Below, piece by piece: positions 40,464 to 51,803 of a stretch of 64,000 bases of DNA. Position 1 is the stretch's first letter, and each line of letters opens with the position of its first letter. The notes under the pieces are model-generated. The model was given only the letters and a program-made list of their open reading frames with translations, was not told where the DNA came from and ran no database searches. Both the position numbers and the translations under genes were made by a program. This DNA comes from Mycoplasmataceae bacterium (GTDB lineage: Bacteria; Bacillota_I; Bacilli_A; Mycoplasmatales; Mycoplasmoidaceae). The stretch is taken from the NCBI GenBank assembly GCA_031265955.1, contig JAISBY010000010.1:372001-436000 (forward strand), written 5' to 3'.

Positions 40464-43163
40464 TTAACTATTTGTTATAACTTTGTAACAACGGGAGCAA
40501 ATGTGCTCATCATGCATTCCTGTTGGTTCATAATAATTTCAGCATCGTTCACATTTAATTAACTTGGCATCTGACACTTCTGCGGTAATCTCATCTTTTG
40601 CAGTACCGATGAATTTGACAATGGCAACATTAAGATATTTTGCCATTTCTGCTTCGGTAAATTTATATTTATTGTCAAATGAAAGCTCAACCAATGCTTG
40701 ATTGTTTTTATTAATCATTTTGTTATTACGTATTGTCTCCAGTTTTGCATAAACAATATTTTTTATTTCATAAAAATACGCCCATTTTTGCATATCAACT
40801 TTATTGAAAGAAATTGGAATTACATCAATTCATTTTTCAAGACATATTGATTCTTTTTTATTATGAAGATTAATGTATTTATAAACTTCTTCACAAGTGT
40901 GTGGAATGATAGGGGCTAGTAGAATTAGATACGATTTCAAAATCGTAAATAATACAGTTTGGATACGACGACGTTTCGCGTCATTTTTAGCTTCGCAATA
41001 TAAACTATCCTTAATCAAATCAAAGTATCAAGCTGATAATTCAATTACATGATTATTAATGGTTTTAATAATGCTATTGAATTGAAATTTTTCGTAATAA
41101 GTATTAATTTTAATAATGTTGTCTTGAAGCTGAGTTAAAATAAAACAATCAACATCATCAAAAGATAAATTACTATCTTTAGAATAATCAAAATCAGAAA
41201 CATTCGCTAAACAAAATCTAAATAGAGTATTCCTAATTCGGCGATACATTTCTGCGGTCTGCGTTAGGATGTTATCTGAAATTCTTACATCTTCTTCATA
41301 GTTAGTATTAGCAGCTCAAATTCGTAAAATGTCAGCGCCAAACTTATTACAAACTGTTAATGGATCAACTACATTCCCCACCGATTTAGACATTTTACGA
41401 CCCTGTTCGTCTAACACCATGCCGTGGCTTAACAATATTTTATATGGAGCAGTATTATTTGCAATAACACTATTTATTAATGAAGAATTAAATCAACCAC
41501 GATATTGATCATTACCTTCAAAATACAAATCAGCAGGATAGTTCAAACCGGCTGGTTCTAGTAAAGTAAATGATGTACCTGAATCAAACCAAACATCCAT
41601 GATATCGGTTTCTTTAGAATATTTTTTACTATCTTTATATTTAGGAGTTAAAAAATATTCAACTGGTTTTTCAAACCAAACGTTTGTGCTTTCTTTAGAA
41701 AGAATGTTAATGATATTGGTAATCAAATCAAAGTCCATAATCGGTTCATCTTTATCATCGAAAATTATTGGAATCGGTACCCCTCACACTCTTTGACGGC
41801 TAATACATCATTCCGTGCGATTTTTCATCATATCTTCAATGTGTTTACGGTTTTGTTCGTTGTTAAATTTAACATTTTTAAGAGCGTGTAAGATCTGTGG
41901 TTGTACTTTCTTAATGTCTATGAATCATTGTTTAGTCGCTCGATAAATTACCGGCTTTTTAGTTCGCCAATCGTGAGCAGCAGTATGGTTGATGAAACTT
42001 AGTTTTAATAAGGCTTTACTCTTTGTTAATTTATCAGTAATGATTTTATTGGCATCATCATAAAATAAACCAGCGATGTCGCTGTCGTTCACTTCTTTAG
42101 TAAACTTACCGTAATTATCAATTGGTGAAAACGGAGCAATGCCGTATTGTTTACACGCTAAATAGTCATCTTCACCAAAGCCGGGAGCGTTATGAACTAA
42201 TCCGGTCCCATCAACATTCGAAACATATGATGCCAAAATAATTGGCGATGTTCTTTCGTAGATAGGATGTTGATATTCAATTTTTTCTAATCTTTCACCC
42301 TTGATTTCTTCCAAAATTTTGTGATTTTTTCAAGCAAGAATTTCAGCTAAGGATGATAACCTTTCTTTTGAAATAACATAGATTTCATTACCAACTTGCA
42401 CTCTAACATAAACAAATTTAGGGTTAACTGCAATTGCCAAATTGCTTGGGATTGTTCATGGAGTAGTTGTTCAAATAATTAACTTATCATATTTTTTTAA
42501 GACATCGTTACCGTTAATTACTGGAAATGCAACATAAATACTTGGCGATTTAATATCACGATATTCTACCTCAGCATCAGCTAATGCCGATTGGCTGGAT
42601 CACGATCAATATACTGGTTTTAAATCACGATAAATTAAATTTTGCTGAAAAGCTTTTAATAACAAATTTAATTGACGATGTTCATAATCATTATCATAAG
42701 TAACGTAAATTTCTTTAAAATCAGTTAACATTCCTAATCTAGTAAATTGTTGTTTTTGCAGTTCAATATACTTATGAGCAAAATTACGACAATTATCTCT
42801 TTTTTGAGCAATTGATAGTTTAGGATCCTTGTTTTCACCAGTTACCAATAATGCATGCTCAATTGGTAAACCGTGCGTGTCTCATCCAGCAATATAGTTA
42901 GAGTAATCGCCTCTTAAATTATGATAACGAACAATAATATCTTTAATAATTTTATTTAACGAATGTCCGACATGAATGTTCCCGTTAGCGTATGGTGGCC
43001 CGTCATGTAAAGTCCAAAATTTACCTTTTTTATTTTGAGTTAAAACTTTCTGGTAAATATCATTATCTAATCACTGTTTTTGAATTAAGGGCTCTTTTTG
43101 GTAGAGATTTCCCTTCATTTCAAAATCTGTTTTTAAGATATTCAGTGTATTTTTATAATCCAT
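40464..43163 (-). CDS. ileS: Isoleucyl-tRNA synthetase
   Basis: 899-residue class I synthetase with editing domain. The HIGH-type motif is HVGH at residues 64-67 after [14 protein letters not shown] is at about residues 590-594 ([10 protein letters not shown]). The editing/WWSW-equivalent TTTPWTIPSN is present, as is a C-terminal zinc module (CERCWNYYEPTG...CSRC). Ten or more Trp are TGA codons. A minus-strand TATAAT (43182-43177) lies 13 nt before the start. Confidence 0.96.
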
Positions 43164-43230
43164 AATGCAAGGTGTTATTATAAGAGCATATAGCTCACCT
43201 ATATGTAATTATTAAAAATAAACATTGGAA

Positions 43231-43236
43231 TATAAT
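43231..43236 (+). promoter_or_regulatory. -10 box deciding the start at 43243
   Basis: TATAAT ending 6 nt before ATG 43243. A TTG at 43225 in the same frame lies upstream of the predicted transcription start and so cannot be used. Confidence 0.5.
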
Positions 43237-43242
43237 GGACTA

Positions 43243-43773
43243 ATGGAACGTTCTTATAGTTTCTTAAAAGTAGATGGATATACGAAAGAGAAAATTCAAT
43301 ATGCTTTGAGTTTTATTTTAGTTTATCCGATTTTCAAAACCAGACATTATGAACATATAATTCATGACGCAATTGAGCACTTAACTTTTTTAAAATTTAA
43401 CCTTTTAAAAATCGTGCGTTGACGTCAAAATGCTATTGCTATTCTTTATGTGAAATATCATAAAATACTTCCAACAATCGTTGAAGAACTATCTAGGAAT
43501 ATCATCGAACAGGAAGTAAACTCTTATAACTTTAATGATATGGAGATGGAAATTGAAGGAATCCAACAGTTGGTTGAATCAAATATTGACTACAATCACG
43601 ATGTGGCAAGTGAATATAACAAAATGTTGCGTTGATCTGAACAAGAATTTGCTAACGTAGTTCAATCTTATCACTCATATTATGCTAAACTTGTCATTAA
43701 AACTAGTCGCTTACCTTGAAAATATTTGTTCAAAATATTTAATTTAAATGAACTAGAACTCACACAACAATAA
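43243..43773 (+). CDS. Hypothetical protein upstream of ispH
   Basis: 176-residue protein, basic and largely helical, without signal peptide or recognised domain. Three TGA Trp codons fall in RWRQN, LRWSEQ and PWKYL. Start ATG 43243 follows a TATAAT by 6 nt. Its stop overlaps the ispH ATG (TAATG), so the two are translationally coupled, but function in isoprenoid metabolism cannot be claimed. Confidence 0.75.
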
Positions 43774-44615
43774 TGAAAATTACGATTCTCAAACCTTATG
43801 GATGGTGTTTTGGTGTTGCTAATGCCATCAAGACTATTAAAATTATTAAGAAAAAACATCCTAATCAAAAAATTTACTTAATTGGCAGATTGGTTCATAA
43901 CGAACATTTAATTCAGCAGATTAAAAGTAATAACATTATTTTTTTGAATGATGATTCTCATTCTAGAATAGATTTACTAAAAAAAATAAAAAATAAACAA
44001 GCTGTTATTGTTTTTTCAGCTCATGGTTCGCCCATTAATGCGTTGTCGTATGCCAAAACACATTTTAACTTTGTTTATGACTTAACTTGTCGCTACATTA
44101 ATAATAATGTCAAACTAGTAAAAAAACTTCTTAGTTTAAATTACAAAGTTATTTATTTCGGCAAAAAACATCATCCTGAAACTAATGCTATCCTTTCATT
44201 AAACAAAGCAATCCAATTAGCAGAAGATAAGGCAAACATTGTAACTAATAATAAGCATAAATATGCTTTAGTTAATCAATCTACTATCCCTATCTTTGAT
44301 ATTCCTTTATTGAATGACAATATAAAAATTTTCAATACAACTTGTAAAGTCGTACAAAATAGATATGACAATGTTAAAAAATTGAAAAACGTTGATTTGT
44401 TGATTATCATTGGCGACATTCATTCCAACAATAGCAATCAATTAATTAATTTGGCTAAGCTTAAAAAGATTCCAGTCAAATTAATAGAAAACGAAAAAAA
44501 TATCAAGACAACTTTATTTGATAAAGTTAATCATCTAGCAATTGCTAGCGGCACATCCGTTGAACCGACATTAGTTACAAACATCATTAAAAAAATAAAA
44601 ACTACTATGAAGTAG
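43773..44615 (+). CDS. ispH: 4-hydroxy-3-methylbut-2-enyl diphosphate reductase
   Basis: 280-residue [4Fe-4S] reductase that ends the MEP isoprenoid pathway, giving IPP and DMAPP. Three cluster cysteines are visible: Cys12 (GWCFGV), Cys106 (YDLTC) and Cys191 (NTTCK), with HxxE-like GRLVHNEHLI and AIASGTSVEP near the C-terminus. The MEP pathway is patchy in mollicutes; other MEP genes are not in the window. It ends 6 nt before the convergent tRNA-Arg gene. Confidence 0.94.
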   Translation: MKITILKPYGWCFGVANAIKTIKIIKKKHPNQKIYLIGRLVHNEHLIQQIKSNNIIFLNDDSHSRIDLLKKIKNKQAVIVFSAHGSPINALSYAKTHFNFVYDLTCRYINNNVKLVKKLLSLNYKVIYFGKKHHPETNAILSLNKAIQLAEDKANIVTNNKHKYALVNQSTIPIFDIPLLNDNIKIFNTTCKVVQNRYDNVKKLKNVDLLIIIGDIHSNNSNQLINLAKLKKIPVKLIENEKNIKTTLFDKVNHLAIASGTSVEPTLVTNIIKKIKTTMK

Positions 44616-44621
44616 TTTATT

Positions 44622-44698
44622 TGGCGCACCCGAAGAGATTCGAACTCCTGACCCCAGGTTTAGGAAACTTGTGCTCTATCCAACTGAGCTACGGATGC
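44622..44698 (-). tRNA. tRNA-Arg(CCU)
   Basis: Read on the minus strand: acceptor GCATCCG with CGGGTGC, D arm with AGTTGGATA, anticodon loop TTCCTAA (anticodon CCU), T arm AGGAG TTCGAAT CTCTT, encoded CCA. One A-C mismatch lies in the anticodon stem. Confidence 0.88.
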
Positions 44699-44807
44699 AA
44701 CATTTAATTATAGTTTCATGTCTTGGTTGTTACAATGTTTGTAGTACGGTTAGTAATCGCTATATCTTTTAATCACCATTACGTTCGTTGCAAGAAAAAT
44801 ATTGTTT

Positions 44808-44813
44808 TATAAT
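44808..44813 (+). promoter_or_regulatory. -10 box giving a leaderless GTG start for the PTS gene
   Basis: TATAAT ending 5 nt before GTG 44819. Confidence 0.5.
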
Positions 44814-44818
44814 TTTGT

Positions 44819-46690
44819 GTGAGACAAAATTTGGTTGGTTTTGGCGAAATTGAGCCCAATTCAATTCCTAAATCTAGTGTTAAAGATAAAATGAGTCAAC
44901 TTTCACGAGGGTTGATGTTACCAATCGCAACTTTGCCAATTGCCGGAATTGTGTTAGGAATCGGCGGAGCAATTACTGCTCATACATCCGCTAATAGTGC
45001 CGGCTACATTATCGGACAAATCATCGCAACGCCTGGTTCATTAATATTCACCATCTTGCCGCTAATTTTTGCGATTGCTCTAGCAATTAATTTTACTAAA
45101 AATGCAGGTGTAGCAGGATTGAGCGCAGCGATTGGATACTTAACCTTTGTAGCGATTCAAGCTGCTTTAGTCATTACCAACACAGCTTATAGTGCCGATA
45201 ATCCAGCCAGTTTTTCCGTTTCCTTTTTATGGTACAAATACAATGGTGAAACAGGATACGAACAATTTAACGGTTTATTTGCCAATTTTTTAGGTTTTAA
45301 AACATTACTCACCAGCGTGTTTGGCGGAATTATTATCGGACTAATCGTGGCAAAACTATATAACAAGTACAAAGATATTAAATTGCCAACAATTATTGGT
45401 TTCTTTAGTGGAGTACGTTTTATTCCGGTGGTAACAATTGGGGCTTCATTAATTATTAGTTTGCTATTTGCAATGGTTTGACCAATCATTGGTTTAGGTA
45501 TTTTTAAAGCTGGCGTTGGTTTATCATCTGCCCCAGCTGGTATTAATTCTTTCTTTTATTGGTTTGCTAATCGTGCTTTACTCCCTTTCGGTTTACACCA
45601 CATGATAAGTACTTTAGTTTATTTTACTCCAGTGGGCGGAACACTTGATTTATCTAAAACTGCTGTAGTTTGATATGAAGGATCTTACTGGTACGCCAGT
45701 ACCAATACGGTTCAACAACCTTGATTTGAAATTTTTGGTCTACAAGAAAGCACTCAATATACCGGAGAAATGAATATTGGCAGTTTCCTATTGAAACACA
45801 TTGGTTTACAAATTAATTTAATTCCAGTTGGTACTGGCGAAACTATTAATAATGTTCATTTAACCTACGATATGATGTTTAAAGGCTCGCGTTTTGATGC
45901 TGGAGGCTATGCTTACAATCCCGGACAATATTGCAATGGAGCTGATACCATCATGTTGTTAGCACTACCAGCCGCCGCTATGGCGATGCTATATCGAGCT
46001 CCAAAAGGAGAGGGACGTAAAGTAGCATTGTCTGTTACAGTGTCTGCCGCTTGTATTTCATCACTTACAGGGATAACCGAACCAATTGAATTTACTTTTT
46101 TATTTCTAGCACCTTGGTTGTTTTGAGGATTTCATGCTTTTTGCACAGGTTTAGCTTGTATGATTGCCACAATCTTTACCCTTTACACTCCAGTTGGGCC
46201 GCACGTTGTAGGTACAGATGGTTTAATTGATTTAGTTTTTTGAGGTATCATTCCACAAATTAATGGTGGCGGATCTAACTGATATATGGTAGTAGTTATT
46301 TCAGCGATCTTTGCTCCAATTTATTTTATTGTTTTCTCGTGAGCGATTAAACGTTTCAACTTAGCTACGCCTGGAAGAGGTACAACCAAATTATTTACTA
46401 AGAGTGACTATCTAACTAAAGGCAAGACTACATTAAAACCAAGCGATGACAAACGTGTCAGCGACATTGTTGATGCTCTTGGCGGCAAAGAAAACTTAAT
46501 CAATGTTGATGCTTGTTTTACAAGATTAAGATTGCAAATCAAAAATGATAAATTAGTTAATGACCAAGCATTGAAATCGCTGGGAGCAGTTGGAGTTTTA
46601 CATCCTACGCCTAACTCTGTACAAGTAATCCTTGGAACCGAAGCAGACGTAGTTAAAAATAAAATTATTCAATTGTTGGGATTAGAGTAA
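44819..46690 (+). CDS. PTS EIICB transporter (glucose/N-acetylglucosamine family)
   Basis: 623-residue fused permease and phosphocarrier. The EIIC membrane part (about residues 25-510) has SRGLMLPIATLPIAGI and TGITEPIEFTFLFLAPW. The C-terminal EIIB has its phospho-Cys566 in NVDACFTRLRL. No EIIA domain is fused. Start is GTG with no ribosome-binding site. It is the full-length paralogue of the gene at 1-1551; the substrate is not determinable by eye. Confidence 0.9.
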
Positions 46691-46698
46691 TTTCATTT

Positions 46699-46704
46699 TA
46701 TAAT
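46699..46704 (+). promoter_or_regulatory. -10 box of the PLP enzyme gene
   Basis: TATAAT ending 6 nt before ATG 46711, predicting a leaderless mRNA. Confidence 0.5.
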
Positions 46705-46710
46705 CACACT

Positions 46711-47880
46711 ATGAAAATAGCTACAAAAATTATTAGGGGTAAAAAACTTAAAAACCAATTTTTACCATTAACACAGCCGATTTACCAAACTTCCACTTTT
46801 AGTTTTGATAGTATTGAAGAATTTAAGCAAGTAAGATATAACATTTATCATAACAACAAAGGTTTTAATTACTCTCGCATATCTAATCCTACCAATAGTG
46901 CTTTAGAAAAACAAATCGCTCTACTTGAAGGCGCAGAAGCGTCAGTTACAACTGGTTCTGGAATGGGAGCAATTTCTACCACTCTATTAACCTTTCTTAA
47001 AAAAGGTGATCATATTATTTTTGATAACCAAATTTATGATGGCACACAATATTTAGCAGATGAAGGTTTACCAAATTTTGGTATCCAAACAACTTCCATA
47101 GATTTTAATAATTTAAAACTTCTTGAAAAAACTTTACGAAAAAATACAAAAGTAGTTTATTTTGAAACACCGACAAATCCTAAATTAAAAGTCAATGACA
47201 TTCAAGCTATTGTAAAATTAGTTCGCTCATTTAATAAAAACATCAAAATCATAATAGACGGTACAATTACGTCGCCTTATCTTCAAAAGCCAATTGATTT
47301 AGGGGTGGATATTGTAATCCATTCACTAACCAAATATATCAATGGTCACGGCGATGTAATTGGTGGCGTAATAAGCGGGCGACAAAAAGACATTAATCAA
47401 ATTAGGTTTTATGGAATTAAATTCTTGACTGGTTCTGTATTAAGTCCACATAATGCCTTTTTAGTTTTACGCGGTATTAAAACTTTAAATCTTAGAATGC
47501 AACAACACTCTGCGTCAGCTATGAAAATAGCAACTTATTTAAAGAATAATAAACACTTTAAAAATGTGCTTTACCCGGGTTTATCCACTCACCCGAACCA
47601 CCAGATCGCTAAAAAACAAATGTTCAATGGGTTTGGCGGCTTGATTTCTTTTGAAACAAACCTTTCTCATAGCCAGACAATTAAATTTGTTGATGCCTTA
47701 CAATATTTTGGGAAAGCCGTTAGCCTAGGCGATCCTGAATCACTAATTTCCTTCCCTTCTGCAATGTCTATTGAAGCAAATCATAAAACCGATACATTTC
47801 TAAGGATATCCGTTGGCTTAGAAGACCCAGATGATTTAATAAAAGACATAGAACAAGCGTTACAAAAAGCAAATAAATAA
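46711..47880 (+). CDS. Cys/Met metabolism PLP-dependent enzyme
   Basis: 389-residue fold-type I PLP enzyme of the cystathionine gamma-lyase/synthase and methionine gamma-lyase family. It starts at the typical TKIIRG and PLTQPIYQTSTF; SRISNPTNSALEKQIALLEGAEA is the family signature; the PLP Lys is Lys208 in SLTKYINGHGDVIGG. No TGA occurs inside it. Lyase versus synthase cannot be separated by eye; a methionine gamma-lyase or cystathionine lyase making a keto acid is likely in a parasite. Confidence 0.9.
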   Translation: MKIATKIIRGKKLKNQFLPLTQPIYQTSTFSFDSIEEFKQVRYNIYHNNKGFNYSRISNPTNSALEKQIALLEGAEASVTTGSGMGAISTTLLTFLKKGDHIIFDNQIYDGTQYLADEGLPNFGIQTTSIDFNNLKLLEKTLRKNTKVVYFETPTNPKLKVNDIQAIVKLVRSFNKNIKIIIDGTITSPYLQKPIDLGVDIVIHSLTKYINGHGDVIGGVISGRQKDINQIRFYGIKFLTGSVLSPHNAFLVLRGIKTLNLRMQQHSASAMKIATYLKNNKHFKNVLYPGLSTHPNHQIAKKQMFNGFGGLISFETNLSHSQTIKFVDALQYFGKAVSLGDPESLISFPSAMSIEANHKTDTFLRISVGLEDPDDLIKDIEQALQKANK

Positions 47881-47954
47881 TCCGTTATTAAATACGTGAA
47901 TATCGTAAGTTTTGTTAATTGACATAGCTTATTACTTACCTATGTTATTTTATA

Positions 47955-47960
47955 TATAAT
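47955..47960 (+). promoter_or_regulatory. -10 box of plsC
   Basis: TATAAT ending 8 nt before ATG 47969 and 2 nt before the earlier ATG 47963. Leaderless initiation favours 47969. Confidence 0.5.
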
Positions 47961-47968
47961 CAATGCTA

Positions 47969-48769
47969 ATGAAAAAGTTTCTATTTAATATCCTGCATTT
48001 TCTTGGATTGCCATTTGTTTCATTTGCTTTAGCTATTGGCATTCTACGATTAAAAGGGAAAGCTAAAAAGTACCAACGCATGGGAGAAGCTTTTCTTCCA
48101 GTTGATCGTTATCGAATTGTTTACAAGTTGTGTAAAAAATTACTCTATGTCAAACATATTAAGGTTGAAACCCAGGGTTTTGAAAACATCCCTAAAAAAC
48201 CAGTTTTGTTTATCGCCAATCACAAATCACAAATTGATCCAATTGCTCTTATTAAAATTCTTTTTGAGCAAGAAGGTTTACCATATTTCAGTATGCTTTC
48301 CAAAATTGAAAATAAACATTCCAAAATCGTAAAAGCAGCCATGGATTTAATTGATACCATTTACATTGATCGTGGTAATTTACGCCAACAATTTGAAGCA
48401 TTTGAAGAACAAAATAAGGTAATTAACGCTGGACGTAGTGTAATTATTTTTCCTGAAGGCACAAGAACTTATCAACACGAAATTGCTGAAATGAAACCAG
48501 CCGCTTTTAAAGTCGCACAAAAATCTTATATTCCGATTGTGCCAATCGTAATTTATGGTTCTAGTGGGTTAATGGATAACAACAAACAATACCGTAATAA
48601 ACAAAAAAAAGTTTACATTGAAGTTTTGGATGTCGTCAATCACCATTCATTTATTAATACTAAAGAAGAATATATTAGCGAACAAATTCGTAGTCAAATT
48701 GCTAGTCGTTATGAAGAAATGCATAAACTTTCACAAGAAAATAAACCAATCTTTACTAAAAAATATTAG
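47969..48769 (+). CDS. plsC: 1-acyl-sn-glycerol-3-phosphate acyltransferase
   Basis: 266-residue membrane-associated acyltransferase forming phosphatidic acid. The catalytic HX4D box is NHKSQID and the glycerol-phosphate motif is FPEGTR. The N-terminus is one hydrophobic segment. I chose ATG 47969 instead of 47963 because a TATAAT ends 8 nt before it, as seen for other leaderless genes nearby. Confidence 0.93.
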   Translation: MKKFLFNILHFLGLPFVSFALAIGILRLKGKAKKYQRMGEAFLPVDRYRIVYKLCKKLLYVKHIKVETQGFENIPKKPVLFIANHKSQIDPIALIKILFEQEGLPYFSMLSKIENKHSKIVKAAMDLIDTIYIDRGNLRQQFEAFEEQNKVINAGRSVIIFPEGTRTYQHEIAEMKPAAFKVAQKSYIPIVPIVIYGSSGLMDNNKQYRNKQKKVYIEVLDVVNHHSFINTKEEYISEQIRSQIASRYEEMHKLSQENKPIFTKKY

Positions 48770-48778
48770 AGGTAACTA

Positions 48779-49648
48779 ATGAAGCAATATCTTGAACTAC
48801 TACAACATATTCTAGAAAAAGGTGAAAAACGTCACAACCGTACCGGAATTGATACTATTTCTACTTTTGGTTATCAAAATCGTTATGATATTAGCGAATA
48901 TTTCCCTTTGCTGACCACAAAGAAAGTATTTTATAAATCAATGATTCACGAATTAATTTGATTCATTAGAGGCGACACCAATATCAAATATTTAGTAGAT
49001 AACAACTGCAATATTTGAAATGAATGACCATATGAAAGTTTTAAAAAATCTTCTGATTTCCATAATGAAACTTTAAAAGAATTCATCGGAAAAATCAGAA
49101 CTAATTCGGATTTTGCAAAAAAACACGGTGATTTAGGCCCAGTTTACGGTAAACAATGGCGTAACTTTTTGGGTGTTGACCAACTACAAAACGTTATCAA
49201 TCAAATTAAAACTAATCCTAATTCACGTCGTTTAATCGTTTGTGCTTGAAATCCTACTGAAGTTGATAAAATGGCTTTGCCACCGTGTCATTCTTTATTT
49301 CAATTTTATGTTGACGGTAATGGCGGACTTTCTTGTGAATTATATCAGCGTAGTGCTGATGCCTTCTTGGGCGTTCCTTTCAATATTGGCTCATATTCTT
49401 TGCTTGTTTACATCATTGCGGCAATGGCTGGTTTAAAACCCAAAGAATTTGTTCACACCTTTGGTGATTTACATATTTATGAAAACCATATGAAACAAGT
49501 TCAAGAACAATTATCAAGAACTCCAGGCAAGTTACCAAAATTAAAAATTAAACGAATTCCTAACCACATTGAGGAATTTACTATCGATGATTTTGAAATA
49601 ATCGATTACAATCCTCAAGGAGTTATTAAAGCGGAGGTCGCAGTTTAA
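48779..49648 (+). CDS. thyA: Thymidylate synthase
   Basis: 289-residue dUMP methylase. The catalytic Cys170 is in [12 protein letters not shown], preceded by the substrate loop RRLIVCAWNPTEV. The folate-binding [13 protein letters not shown] is at the N-terminus. A TGA Trp in HELIWFIRG splits the standard frame. It begins 9 nt after plsC with AGAGGTAA as ribosome-binding site and is followed directly by folA. Confidence 0.96.
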
Positions 49649-49649
49649 C

Positions 49650-50108
49650 ATGATTAGTTTAATATGAGCACAAGATTTAAATCAAGGTATTGGTATTGAC
49701 AATTTATTACCATGATCTATTAAAGAGGAAATGGGTCACTTCCGTAATATTACTAGAAATCAAATTGTAGTGATGGGGCAAAAAACTTTTGAATCAATTG
49801 GTAAACCACTGCTTAATCGTTTAAACATCGTAATTTCTGATGATCCTAATTTTAAAAGTGATGGGGTAATCGTTTATAACGACATCCAAAAATTAATTGA
49901 TGACTATAAAAATAAACACATTTATATTATTGGTGGTAAAACAATTTACGAGTTATTTGCACCAATCGCTGATGAATTAATTGTTTCTAAGATTAAGAAG
50001 ACTTATAATTGTAATCGTCATTTGAAGATTGATTTTAGTAATTTTCAATTAGTTAAAACCGAACCACATCCTGATTTTAACGCTGAATGGTGACAACGCA
50101 AAAAATAA
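49650..50108 (+). CDS. folA: Dihydrofolate reductase
   Basis: 152-residue reductase recycling folate used by ThyA. The N-terminus IWAQDLNQGIGIDNLLPW matches the family (both W in WAQ and PW are TGA). NADPH-site residues VMGQKTFESIGKPL and the IIGGKTIYELF motif follow. It ends after TGA Trp and WQRKK. It overlaps the scpA start by TAATG. Confidence 0.95.
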
Positions 50109-50908
50109 TGAATCAACAACCAAAAACTCTTAATTTAAAACTTAATACTTTTGACGGCCCAATTGATTTATTAGAATCTTTAATTCGCGAACATAAAATG
50201 GATATTTTAAATTTAGATATTGCCGCACTCGCAGCTCAATATCTAAAATTTATTAAAACATATGTTAATAAAATATCCATTGATGAAGCTAGCGAATATT
50301 TATCAATGGCAACATACTTACTTGAACTTAAATCTAAAAAAGTAATACCAATCGAAAATTTAGAAACTAATAGCTCTAGTTTTGAATTGGAAAGAGATCG
50401 ATTAGTAAAGCGAATTATTGAACACCGTAAATACAAAGAAACAATTCCTAAATTATTAAATATTCAAAATCGTCGTTTAGAAATGTATGCTAAGCAAGCT
50501 GATGATTTAGAAACATTTACACCGAACAACACTTTAATTGAAGAACTACCAGACGAAGTTAGTCCATCAAAATTAATGAAAGCCATGGAACTTGCTTTTG
50601 AAAAGTGGAAAATGGCATTATTTACCCGTCGTAAAATTTTGGTACAAGAACTGGCAGTTGACGATGTTGAAAAAGATATTCTCAATTTTCTCAACGAACA
50701 CCGAGACATTAAGAAAATATCGTTTAGTGATTTTCTCAAAGAAATAGATGAATTAAAACTTAGTCAACAATACATCGTAACGTGTTTTTCAGCTTTATTA
50801 GAATTAGTAAAATACCGCCAAATTAATTTAATACAATCCGATTTAGAAGACGACATTTTTATCTCTAAAAATTCACAAAAAGATGAAATGAAAGATTCGT
50901 TAATATAA
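50108..50908 (+). CDS. scpA: Segregation and condensation protein A
   Basis: 266-residue kleisin that with ScpB and Smc organises the chromosome. The N-terminal LNTFDGPIDLLESLI and DILNLDIAALAAQYL are diagnostic. Start ATG 50108 overlaps the folA stop; the upstream GTG at 50087 in the same frame is inside folA and is not needed. Confidence 0.94.
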   Translation: MNQQPKTLNLKLNTFDGPIDLLESLIREHKMDILNLDIAALAAQYLKFIKTYVNKISIDEASEYLSMATYLLELKSKKVIPIENLETNSSSFELERDRLVKRIIEHRKYKETIPKLLNIQNRRLEMYAKQADDLETFTPNNTLIEELPDEVSPSKLMKAMELAFEKWKMALFTRRKILVQELAVDDVEKDILNFLNEHRDIKKISFSDFLKEIDELKLSQQYIVTCFSALLELVKYRQINLIQSDLEDDIFISKNSQKDEMKDSLI

Positions 50909-50920
50909 TAGAGGAACTTT

Positions 50921-51487
50921 ATGAATGTAAAATCAATTATTGAGAGTATTCTATACGTAAGCGGGAATGATGGCATTGATGTCAATGACATTAAAAAAGT
51001 TGTGAATCTACCTGCAGATGAAATTCGCAAAGTTATTAAAGAAATTCAGGAAACATATAAGTCTAATCCTGATTCTGGATTTACAATTAAAGCCTATGGC
51101 GCTCATTTCTACTTATTAACAAAAACTGAAAACAAAGAATTTATTAGTAAATTAATTGATGTTAGGTTAAAAAATCCATTAACACCAGCGGTGATGGAAA
51201 CACTTGCTATTATTGCTTACAACAGCCCGTGCACTGGTGTCAAAATCGATGAAATCCGTGGCACATCAAGCGATGGTGCACTAAAACGTTTAGAATCACT
51301 AGGTTTAATTGTTAATAGTGGTCGTGCTGAAACTCCTGGACGTCCGTATCTTTACGAAGTAACACAAAAATTCTTCAATTTATTTGGAATCAAAAGCTTA
51401 AATGATTTGCCAAAAATCAACCAAGATAGTTCGGATCTTGAAAATGTTGATTTTTTCAATGCTAATCGTTTTGAAGAAGATAAATAA
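50921..51487 (+). CDS. scpB: Segregation and condensation protein B
   Basis: 188-residue winged-helix protein of the Smc-ScpA-ScpB complex. The family marks are IIESILYVSGNDGI, the second domain with PLTPAVMETLAIIAYN, and RAETPGRPYLYEVT. Ribosome-binding site GAGGAA lies 9 nt before ATG 50921. Confidence 0.94.
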   Translation: MNVKSIIESILYVSGNDGIDVNDIKKVVNLPADEIRKVIKEIQETYKSNPDSGFTIKAYGAHFYLLTKTENKEFISKLIDVRLKNPLTPAVMETLAIIAYNSPCTGVKIDEIRGTSSDGALKRLESLGLIVNSGRAETPGRPYLYEVTQKFFNLFGIKSLNDLPKINQDSSDLENVDFFNANRFEEDK

Positions 51488-51497
51488 GAATAATTAT

Positions 51498-51794
51498 CTA
51501 AACAGATGTAACCGTTGCGGATGGAACTGTGGGCTGAGTCAATTCATGCTTGTCAAGAATCTTCTCATAGATTCTTTCAAAAACAACAGCAAGTACTAAA
51601 GAAGTAATAAATAGTACGAAAGAAATAACCATTGCAATAAAGTATGTGGTGTTTTTAATCGTTGTCGCTTTACTATCAACAGATAAACCCAAACAAGCAA
51701 AAACAATACCGATGATTAAAAATGTAAAAGCAATAATTAGTCATCAAGCAAATGATTTGGTTTTCTTTTCTTTCGTTTTATTTTTCTTAAACAT
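51498..51794 (-). CDS. Small two-helix membrane protein
   Basis: 98-residue protein: basic N-terminus (MFKKNKTKEKK), two hydrophobic helices (about residues 17-40 and 51-72), short polar tail. Two TGA Trp codons open the first helix. It starts 9 nt after the fruA stop on the same strand, so it is probably co-transcribed. No function recognised. Confidence 0.7.
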
Positions 51795-51803
51795 TTGTTA
51801 GCT

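Noticed and set aside
50087-50107. GTG start extending scpA by seven codons
   Set aside because: The extension is inside folA; ATG 50108 overlaps the folA stop and gives the conserved N-terminus.
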